This document shows, piece by piece, positions 17,164 to 22,855 of a DNA stretch of 24,431 bases. The notes beneath the pieces are model-generated. The model made no database searches. It saw only the letters and a list, made by a program, of their open reading frames with translations, and had not been told where the DNA came from. The position numbers were made by a program, and so were the translations under genes. Every line of letters starts with the position of its first letter. The stretch's first letter is position 1. This DNA comes from JAICTV01 sp035634055 (GTDB taxonomy: Bacteria > Planctomycetota > Phycisphaerae > Tepidisphaerales > Tepidisphaeraceae): the NCBI GenBank assembly GCA_035634055.1, contig DASQDR010000224.1, forward strand, positions 1-24,431, written 5' to 3'.

Positions 17164-17236
17164 CCACAGATGGGGCACAGATGGGCACGGATGAGATCCA
17201 AGGAGGAAGGATGAAGGCGGAAGGATGAATGAGGGG
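17164..17236. repeat. Two low-complexity spacer repeats (CACAGATGG and GGAAGGATGAA types)
   Basis: CACAGATGGGG, CACAGATGGG and CACGGATG follow one another at 17165-17193. GGAGGAAGGATGAAGG and CGGAAGGATGAATGAG follow at about 17201-17233. Both are simple word repeats located just after the ATPase stop codon. Confidence 0.6.
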
Positions 17237-17425
17237 AGTTCGCGCAACGCGTCGCCGCCACCGCCGCGGGCGGATTCACGCGAGCGCGGGGCGTTGGCCG
17301 AGTAGCACGCGGCGGCGCGTCTCATTGCCTCGTCACGGCGAGCGGCGCACCCAAAAACGATTGACTCGACCCGAAAGGAGGAGGTTGGAGGTAATTACCG
17401 GCGATTGATCGAGACCACACCACCC

Positions 17426-17450
17426 GCGGCGCGCCAGCGCCGCTCCTACC
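17426..17450 (-). repeat. REP-like palindrome with GTAG head
   Basis: The minus strand reads GGTAGGAGCGGCGC, loop TGGC, GCGCCGC. The 7-bp stem is perfect and the GTAGGAGC head resembles GTAG-headed REP sequences of Pseudomonas and Xanthomonas-type genomes. Only one clear copy was seen in this window. Confidence 0.5.
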
Positions 17451-17546
17451 CGAAGCGCGACGCATCGGTCGGCGACGATCACCCCGTCAGCCGACCGCAC
17501 CAGCGCCCGCGCTCACACCACCAGCGGGGGAAAAGGAGGCAACATC

Positions 17547-18479
17547 ATGGTTGCACAGGCGGACTTTCTTCCGGGGCACTTCGTCATCGAAGCCGGAACC
17601 CTGAATGATTACCGCGCGCTAGCGCACCTGCACTACGCGCCGGGCGATCCAGCGACGCGCGCAGGCGTCTGGCGCGCAAGATACCTCGCATTCACCGAGC
17701 ACGGCGAGGACCGACCGCGCGTCGGCGACCCGCCTTCAGCGGCGACCGCGCCGTCGGCCGGCGCCGGCTCAGGATCAGCGGCGAGCACGCTGTCGCCCGG
17801 CGCAGGCTCGGGCTCAGCGGCGAGCGCGCTGTCGCCCGGCGCAGGCGCATCGTGCCAGTGGCCGTTGTTCCTCGGGGACCCGCAGCTGAACGGCGGCTGC
17901 CCGCGGCCGCTGCGCGTCTCGTTTTCCATCGGCGGGTCGGAGCACCCGCTCAAACGGCCCCGCCGCGGCTCTCGCCGCGCGCCTGCCCCGCCGCCGGCGC
18001 CCGGCCAATTGGTGGCGGTCGCGGTCCTGTCCTACCCGACGCCACAACTGCGGGCGCGCGAGCGGGCGCTGGCGCTTGTCGGGCCGCGCTACGGAGCGAA
18101 GCTGGCGTTCGTCAATGCGCACGTGCGGACCATCTCGCGGGTGATCGTCCACCCGCAGTTCCGGTCCCTCGGCCTGGCCTCGGCGCTGGTTCGCTGCGTC
18201 CTGTTGAATTGCCCTGTTCGTTACGTCGAGGCGGTGGCGACGATGGGCGATGTACACCCCTTCTTCGAGCGCGCCGGCATGACGCGCATCCCACCGGCTG
18301 GCCAGGGGGAGGCGGCGTACTTCCTGTTCGATCGACTGTCGTGCAGTGACGACTCCAAGGACGCGGAGGACGCGAGGGGCACGACCGAAACCAGCGGTGC
18401 GACGCGTGCGACGGGCGTGACGAGCACGACGGGTGCGATGGGCTCCATCGCGGCGACGGGCAAGGGAGGTGTGCGATGA
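17547..18479 (+). CDS. GNAT-family N-acyltransferase, partner of the ABC ATPase
   Basis: 310 aa; the ATG at 17547 follows AAGGAGG at 8 nt. The GNAT core is at residues about 155-265: the acetyl-CoA loop region ISRVIVHPQFRSLGLASALV (197-216, R-x-x-G-x-A form) and the C-terminal VEAVATMGDVHPFFERAGM. An early ALAHLHYAPGDPATR (25-38) fits the N-terminal part of the GNAT half of ABC-ATPase/acetyltransferase fusions. About 100 residues (52-152) between the N-terminal part and the core are low-complexity and include a 13-residue tandem repeat; residues 266-310 are a Thr/Gly/Ala-rich tail. GNAT proteins transfer acyl groups from CoA; in phage Mu, the GNAT-like Mom modifies adenine in DNA. The substrate here is unknown. 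Its TGA overlaps the next ATG (ATGA). Confidence 0.8.
   Translation: MVAQADFLPGHFVIEAGTLNDYRALAHLHYAPGDPATRAGVWRARYLAFTEHGEDRPRVGDPPSAATAPSAGAGSGSAASTLSPGAGSGSAASALSPGAGASCQWPLFLGDPQLNGGCPRPLRVSFSIGGSEHPLKRPRRGSRRAPAPPPAPGQLVAVAVLSYPTPQLRARERALALVGPRYGAKLAFVNAHVRTISRVIVHPQFRSLGLASALVRCVLLNCPVRYVEAVATMGDVHPFFERAGMTRIPPAGQGEAAYFLFDRLSCSDDSKDAEDARGTTETSGATRATGVTSTTGAMGSIAATGKGGVR
17760..17837 (+). repeat. Tandem 39-bp coding repeat in the GNAT gene
   Basis: Two near-identical units encode GAGSGSAASTLSP and GAGSGSAASALSP. A degenerate unit precedes them (PSAATAPSAGAGS region) and a partial unit GAG follows. The 39-bp period keeps the reading frame. Confidence 0.8.
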
Positions 18480-19039
18480 ACGAGCTGACCGATCGGCAGG
18501 CGAAGTTCCTCGATGATTACGCGTTCGACCAGCGCACGATGGACGCGCTGCTGGAGGACCACGGCGTCTCGCCGCGCGAGCTGCGCGAGTGGCGGCGGTG
18601 CGCGGCGTTCCGCGAGACGTTGCAGGCGGTCGAGGAGTTCCACGACTTCCGCCGCGAGTGCGACATCCGAAAGGGAGCGTGGGAGCACGTGCGCCGCTCG
18701 CGGCAGGGCGTCGGCGGCGAGAACCGCGCGCTCGGCGTCCGCCAGGCTGCCGCCGGGCGCGACCTGGTCAACTGGGCGCGCAAGGTCGACCCGCACCTGG
18801 CGATGAAGCCGCGCACCAAGCCGTCCGCCGCCCCGGCCAACCCGATCCACCCGCGCTTCGCGCACGAGGCGCCGGTGCTGCTGGCGCGGATGGAAGCGCT
18901 GCACCAGCGGGCCGAGGCGGCAAGGCGGCAGCAGGCGCAGTCGCCGGCGGCGAACGGGTCGGCGCCCGCGCCGGCGGCGAACGGGTCGGCGCCCGCGCCG
19001 GTGGAGAAGGGGCCGGCGCAGTCGCCGCCGAGCAGCTGA
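18476..19039 (+). CDS. Putative phage terminase small subunit
   Basis: 187 aa; GGGAGG lies 6-7 nt before the ATG, which overlaps the GNAT stop codon by 4 bp, so translation is probably coupled. The N-terminus LTDRQAKFLDDYAF followed by SPRELREWRRCAAFRETLQ has the shape of the DNA-binding helix-turn-helix domain of terminase small subunits. The middle (55-112) is helical and charged, as in oligomerisation regions. The end is Ala/Pro-rich with a 9-residue repeat, AANGSAPAP, twice. The position just before the large subunit gene supports the call. TerS proteins recognise packaging sites on phage DNA and feed DNA to TerL. The family match is by pattern only, so the assignment is moderate. Confidence 0.6.
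   Translation: MNELTDRQAKFLDDYAFDQRTMDALLEDHGVSPRELREWRRCAAFRETLQAVEEFHDFRRECDIRKGAWEHVRRSRQGVGGENRALGVRQAAAGRDLVNWARKVDPHLAMKPRTKPSAAPANPIHPRFAHEAPVLLARMEALHQRAEAARRQQAQSPAANGSAPAPAANGSAPAPVEKGPAQSPPSS
18947..19000 (+). repeat. Tandem 27-bp coding repeat at the end of the small subunit gene
   Basis: Two units at 18947-18973 and 18974-19000 each encode AANGSAPAP. They lie in the low-complexity tail. Confidence 0.8.
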
Positions 19040-19047
19040 CCCCCCAT

Positions 19048-19081
19048 CCTCCCTCTCCCCGGTGCGCCGGGGAGAGGGAGG
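19048..19081. repeat. Perfect 15-bp stem hairpin between the terminase genes
   Basis: CCTCCCTCTCCCCGG pairs without mismatch to CCGGGGAGAGGGAGG around TGCG, starting 8 nt after the small subunit stop codon. No T-run follows. It could be a dispersed palindromic element or a transcript-processing hairpin. Confidence 0.8.
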
Positions 19082-19163
19082 CGTGCTGCGCGCGCGGAAC
19101 CGAGCGCGCGTGCCCACTGTCCCGAAACCCTGCGGCGGGGGCGTTCGTCTCCCGCCCGATACC

Positions 19164-19189
19164 GCCGGCCGCGCGTTCGCGCGGGCGGC
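19164..19189. repeat. GC-rich hairpin shortly before the large subunit start
   Basis: CCGCGCG-TT-CGCGCGG with a flanking GCCG/CGGC pair (one G-G mismatch between). It ends about 12 nt before the AGGAAAGG ribosome-site region. A further CGCGCGC/GCGCGCG pair lies near 19089-19110. Confidence 0.55.
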
Positions 19190-19213
19190 ACACCTCGAAA
19201 GGAAAGGTGGCTC

Positions 19214-20941
19214 ATGTCTATCGATCACGATCACCATGGCAAGGCTCACGACCCGCAGCGCGAGTTGGCGCGGAAGATGTTGACCACGCCGTGCACCGAC
19301 GCCGATCACCTGCACGACTGGGTGAAGACGTTCCTCGGGCTCGACACGCCGCGGGAGGCGGTTTGCCCGGGGCACGATGCGCCGTTCGAGTACCTGAAGG
19401 CGGCGTACTTCGAGCCGGCGGGAGACCTGGTGGTTTGGGCGCCGCGCGGCGGCGGCAAGACGCGGCTCGGGGCGGCGGCAACGCTGCTCGACCTGCTCCA
19501 CAAGCCGGGCGTCGAGGTGCGCATCCTCGGCGGGTCGCTCGAGCAGAGCCGGCGGATGTGGGAGCACCTGATGGCGGACGTCGAGCGCGCGGCGGCCGAG
19601 CAGGTCGCACGACGCGCGCCCGGCGTGCGGGCGTCGCAGGAAATCCGGCTGGCCAACGGCTCGCGTGCCGGCGTGCTCGCGCAGTCGCAGCGCGCGGTGC
19701 GCGGCCTGCGGGTCCAGAAGCTGCGCTGCGACGAGGTCGAGCTGTTCGACCCGGCCGTGTGGGAAGCGGCGCAGCTCGTGACGAAGAGTCAGGTTTCGGG
19801 GTTCGGGAATCGGGGTTCGGGTGAAGACACGGAATCAAACGCCGCTTCTTTGCCTGACCCGACACCCGACACCCGAAACCCGAAACCCGATGCCGAGCCC
19901 GAAACCCGAAACCCGAAACCCGACCCCTCCATCCGCGGCTGCGTCGAGGCGATCTCCACGCTGCACAAGCCGTGGGGGTTGATGAACGACGTGGTCGAGC
20001 GGGCGCGGCGCGAGGGGACGCGCATCATCAAGTGGTGCGTGCTCGAGGTGCTCCAGCGCTGCCCGGCCGACCGCGACTGCGCCGCCTGCGGGCTTCACGA
20101 TGACTGCCACGGCGTGGCCAAGACGCGTTGCAACGGGTTCGTCTCGCTCGCCGACGTGCTGAACATCAAGCGCCGCGTGAGCAGGGAGGCGTGGGACAGC
20201 GAGGTGATGTGCCGCCGGCCGAACGTGAAGGGGAGGGTGTTTCCGTACTTCGACCGGGCGGTGCACGTGGTGGGGGAAGGGACGGAGGGGGAGGGGGAAG
20301 CGACGGAGCGACGGAGCGATGAAGCGACGAAGGGGGAGGCGGGGAGGCCGGACGCTGGCGTCGCCACGCACGCGTCAGCGTTCAGCACGCGCGACTCATC
20401 ACCTGCGCGCGGCGAGATGCGGCTGGCGATGGACTTCGGGTTTGCCAACCCGTTCGTCTGCCTGTGGATCGTCAACGGCGACGACGGCGTGGTGCGCGTG
20501 GTGGACGAGTACGTGCAGCCGGGGCGGGTGCTGCACGAGCACGTGGCGGAGATTGAGCGACGGACGTCCCAGCCACCGCACTGGCCGCGGGCGCGGGTGG
20601 TGGCGTGCGACCCGGCGGGCGCGGGGCGCAACGAGCAGACGGCCGAGTCGAACATCGCCTACCTCAAGCGCTGCGGCTACGCCGTGCGCCACCGCGGTTC
20701 GCACATCCAAAACGGCCTGGAGCTGATCCGCCACGCGCTGCGTCCCGCGCTCGGCAAGCCGACCCTGCGCATCGACGCACGGTGCGAGCGCCTGATCCGG
20801 GCGATGGAGGCCTACCACTATCCCGAGACCGGGGGCGAGCTGCCGGTGAAGGACGGCGAGCACGATCACCTGATCGACGCGCTGAGGTATTTCTTCGTCA
20901 ATCGCGCCGGCACCGCCGCGCGGGGAGGCGTGAGGTATTGA
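19214..20941 (+). CDS. Phage-type terminase large subunit (packaging ATPase-nuclease) with two inserts
   Basis: 575 aa; AGGAAAGG precedes the ATG. The ATPase has Walker A APRGGGKT (76-83), a motif III-like region ILGGSLEQSRRMW and Walker B KLRCDEVELFD (Asp173, Glu174). The nuclease half has RLAMDFG (Asp407), ACDPAGAG (Asp466) and HDHLIDALRYFF (Asp555), the RNase H-like acidic residues of TerL. Between them is a four-cysteine cluster, C-x5-C-x2-C-x5-C (Cys283, 289, 292, 298), probably a metal site. TerL cuts concatemeric phage DNA and drives it into the procapsid through the portal. Two low-complexity inserts (about 192-238 and 352-402) keep the frame. No portal gene follows; the next gene is convergent. 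All key residues are present, so the enzyme could be active. Confidence 0.85.
   Translation: MSIDHDHHGKAHDPQRELARKMLTTPCTDADHLHDWVKTFLGLDTPREAVCPGHDAPFEYLKAAYFEPAGDLVVWAPRGGGKTRLGAAATLLDLLHKPGVEVRILGGSLEQSRRMWEHLMADVERAAAEQVARRAPGVRASQEIRLANGSRAGVLAQSQRAVRGLRVQKLRCDEVELFDPAVWEAAQLVTKSQVSGFGNRGSGEDTESNAASLPDPTPDTRNPKPDAEPETRNPKPDPSIRGCVEAISTLHKPWGLMNDVVERARREGTRIIKWCVLEVLQRCPADRDCAACGLHDDCHGVAKTRCNGFVSLADVLNIKRRVSREAWDSEVMCRRPNVKGRVFPYFDRAVHVVGEGTEGEGEATERRSDEATKGEAGRPDAGVATHASAFSTRDSSPARGEMRLAMDFGFANPFVCLWIVNGDDGVVRVVDEYVQPGRVLHEHVAEIERRTSQPPHWPRARVVACDPAGAGRNEQTAESNIAYLKRCGYAVRHRGSHIQNGLELIRHALRPALGKPTLRIDARCERLIRAMEAYHYPETGGELPVKDGEHDHLIDALRYFFVNRAGTAARGGVRY
19788..19924 (+). repeat. 7-bp tandem repeat element inserted in the terminase gene
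   Basis: The right part is CCCGAAA repeated (two units, a break, then three units); the left part carries the complement pattern (GGTTTCGGG, GGGGTTCGGG twice). The ends GTCAGGTTTCGGG (19788) and CCCGAAACCCGAC (19912) are inverted copies with one mismatch, so the whole element can fold back on itself. Confidence 0.8.
20267..20419 (+). repeat. Purine-rich low-complexity insert in the terminase gene
   Basis: GGGGAAGGGACGGAGG-type words, then ACGGAGCG twice and ATGAAGCGACGAAGG, then an inverted pair ACGCTG (20352) and CAGCGT (20376). It encodes Gly/Glu/Thr/Ala-rich sequence just before the nuclease domain. Similar purine-rich wording, on the other strand, occurs in the spacer at about 8200-8234. 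Confidence 0.65.
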
Positions 20942-20967
20942 GCACGGGGGCGAGGGCAATGCGGGGC

Positions 20968-21030
20968 TACGCGTGAGGGATCTCGGGCAGGCAGGCAACT
21001 CGCTCGCCGTTCTGCGATCCCTCGCGCGTA
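20968..21030. terminator. 15-bp inverted repeat between the convergent terminase and histidine kinase genes
   Basis: TACGCGTGAGGGATC (20968-20982) pairs with GATCCCTCGCGCGTA (21016-21030) with one G-U pair and a 33-nt loop. It sits 27 nt after the terminase stop codon and about 110 bp from the kinase stop codon, where a bidirectional terminator would be expected. No T-run is present, so it may be a dispersed palindromic element serving that role. Confidence 0.5.
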
Positions 21031-21103
21031 CGCCTCCGGATGACAACTCATCCGCTCGACGCGGCACCCGGCCACGTTTCGTGGCGGTCGAGCAGTGAAA
21101 CCA

Positions 21104-21137
21104 GGCACTGGCCACTGGCCACTAGCCACTGACCACT
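21104..21137. repeat. Low-complexity spacer repeat (CCACTGG type)
   Basis: GGCACTGGCCACTGGCCACT followed by AGCCACTGACCACT, ending at the kinase stop codon region. A small perfect hairpin GCCACG-TTT-CGTGGC lies just before it at 21071-21085. Confidence 0.6.
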
Positions 21138-21139
21138 TC

Positions 21140-22855
21140 TTAGCTACTCACCTGCGACTCCCGACGCCCCGCCGTCGCCGCCACGGCGGTCACGCTCCGG
21201 GCGAGCTGGTCGCGGTCGACCGGCTTGACCAGGTGCAGGTCGAAGCCGGCGCGGTAGGCGCGGTCGCGGTCCTCCGGTTGGCCGTAGCCGGTCAAGGCGA
21301 TCAGGCGCACCGACGGGCCGAGCTGGGCGCGGATGCGGCGGGCGACCTCGTAGCCGTCGATGCCGGGCAACCCGACATCGACGAAGGCAACGTCCGGCGG
21401 CGCGGCGACGGCGGCGCTGACGCCGGCGGGACCGTCCTCGGCCACGTCCACCTGGTGACCCCAGATCTGCAACAGCCGCTGGAGCGCGCGGCGGGCGTCG
21501 GGCTGGTCCTCGATGATCAGGATGCGGCGGGCGTCGGGGTTGGGCTTGGGCGCGTGCTTGCCGTTGATCGCGCCCAGCTTGCCCCCGGCGGCGGGGGAGC
21601 TGGAGGAGGCGGCGGTGCGCCTCGCCGCGTCGGCGGCAGCAGGGGCGGGCGGTGTCACGCGCGCGGCTCCCGGGACGGGGCGCTGCGCCAACGGCAGGGT
21701 GATGACGAACTCGCTGCCGGCGCCCGCGCCGCCGCTGCGGGCCTCGACCTTTCCGTCGTGCATCTCGATCAACGAGCGGACCAGCGTCAGCCCGATTCCG
21801 AGCCCGCCCTGGGCGCGATCGAGGGCGCGGTCGGCCTGGGTGAACAGCTCGAAGACGCGCGGGAGCAGCTCGGGCGGGATGCCCATGCCGTTGTCACGCA
21901 CCCGCAGCACGGCCTGCATCTCCCGGCCCGCGGAAACGGCGTTGTCGCCGGCGTCGGAGGTCGCGACCGAAAGAGAAATCTTCCCGCCCGGCGGCGTGTA
22001 CTTGATGGCGTTGGTCAGCAGGTTGTTGATCACCTGCTCGAGCCGGACGGGGTCGGCGTCCACCACTACCGGATCGCACGCCACGTCCACCGACACCACG
22101 TGCCGCTGCGATCGGGCCGGGCCCTCGACCGCCTGCGCGGCGCGCTTGGCGAGGTCGCACAGGTCGACCGCGCGGCGCTGGAGCACGATCTTGCCGCTGG
22201 TGATGCGCGAGACGTCGAGCAGGTCGTCGACCAGGCGGGCGAGGTGGTCCGCCTGGCGGCGGATGATGCCGCGTTGTTCGGTTTCCAGGTCGTCGGCGGC
22301 GGGGCTGGCGGCGTCGATCACCGTCAGCGCGTTGCTGATCGCGCCCAGCGGGTTGCGCAGCTCGTGCCCGAGCATCGCCAGGAACTGGTCGCGCTGCTTG
22401 ACGGCATGGCGGGTCTCGGCGAGCAGGTCTCGCACCTCGTACTGACGCCGGCGCGCCCGCAGCGCCGATTGCACCGCCGTCAGCAGCGTCAGGATGCGCG
22501 CCGGGCGCGGCAGGACGGTGACGTTCCCGCGCTGCTGGAGCACGTGCAGGCTCCCGGTGCCGCTCTCATCGGGCGCCGCGGCCAGGACCAGCACCGGGAG
22601 ATCCGACCACGTGAGCTGCTCCCCGAGCGCCGCCAGCAGCAGGTTGACGCCGCCGTTGTCCAGCGCCTCCTCGGCCACCAGCACGGCGCCGGCGCCGCGG
22701 CGGACCTTGTCGCAGAGGTCGGCAATGTCGTGGCACGGCTCGCACGGCACGTGGGCGCGCTCCTGGAGCAGCGCGCACGCCAGCGGCATGTCGCGCCCGG
22801 TCGGGGCGAGCACCAGGACCAGCTCGTCGCGCGGGCTGGGCACGTCAACCGCCAT
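21140..22855 (-). CDS. Hybrid histidine kinase / response regulator
   Basis: 571 aa from the ATG at 22855, preceded by GAGGGAGGG; it overlaps the end of the kaiC-like gene by 11 bp. Residues 1-135 look like a degenerate receiver domain with no clear phospho-acceptor aspartate (AVLVAEEAL where an Asp is expected). A short coiled-coil linker leads to HisKA with phospho-acceptor His164 (MLGHELRNPL). The HATPase domain has an N-box with NNLLTNAIKY (277-286), DNGMGIP (321-327) and GGLGIGLTLV (350-359). An Ala/Pro/Ser-rich linker (393-440) joins a C-terminal receiver with acidic Glu449-Asp450, phospho-acceptor Asp493 (VDVGLPG), Thr522 and Lys544. There are no transmembrane segments, so it is cytoplasmic. 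KaiC-like ATPase plus kinase pairs suggest it acts with its neighbour. Confidence 0.92.
   Translation of the reverse strand: MAVDVPSPRDELVLVLAPTGRDMPLACALLQERAHVPCEPCHDIADLCDKVRRGAGAVLVAEEALDNGGVNLLLAALGEQLTWSDLPVLVLAAAPDESGTGSLHVLQQRGNVTVLPRPARILTLLTAVQSALRARRRQYEVRDLLAETRHAVKQRDQFLAMLGHELRNPLGAISNALTVIDAASPAADDLETEQRGIIRRQADHLARLVDDLLDVSRITSGKIVLQRRAVDLCDLAKRAAQAVEGPARSQRHVVSVDVACDPVVVDADPVRLEQVINNLLTNAIKYTPPGGKISLSVATSDAGDNAVSAGREMQAVLRVRDNGMGIPPELLPRVFELFTQADRALDRAQGGLGIGLTLVRSLIEMHDGKVEARSGGAGAGSEFVITLPLAQRPVPGAARVTPPAPAAADAARRTAASSSSPAAGGKLGAINGKHAPKPNPDARRILIIEDQPDARRALQRLLQIWGHQVDVAEDGPAGVSAAVAAPPDVAFVDVGLPGIDGYEVARRIRAQLGPSVRLIALTGYGQPEDRDRAYRAGFDLHLVKPVDRDQLARSVTAVAATAGRRESQVSS

Larger units (their letters stand above)
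17159..17546. other. 388-bp gene-free spacer with several short repeats
   Basis: No convincing gene. From left to right it contains CACAGATG-type words, GGAAGGATGAA-type words, an unassigned GC-rich middle, an AAAGGAGGAGG run at about 17380-17390 with no usable start codon after it, a REP-like hairpin at 17426-17450, and the strong AAGGAGG ribosome site of the GNAT gene. A 67-codon frame from a TTG at 17405 overlaps the GNAT start and looks spurious. Confidence 0.55.

Noticed and set aside
17405..17608. 67-codon plus-strand frame from a TTG before the GNAT gene
   Set aside because: Overlaps the GNAT start by about 60 bp, contains a REP-like hairpin and has no family features.
19860..19925. 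Telomere-like reading of the CCCGAAA array
   Set aside because: The 7-bp unit resembles plant-type telomere units only by chance; it is interior to a bacterial gene.
15247..20941. Gene transfer agent
   Set aside because: No capsid, portal, protease or tail genes are present in the window, so this cannot be claimed.
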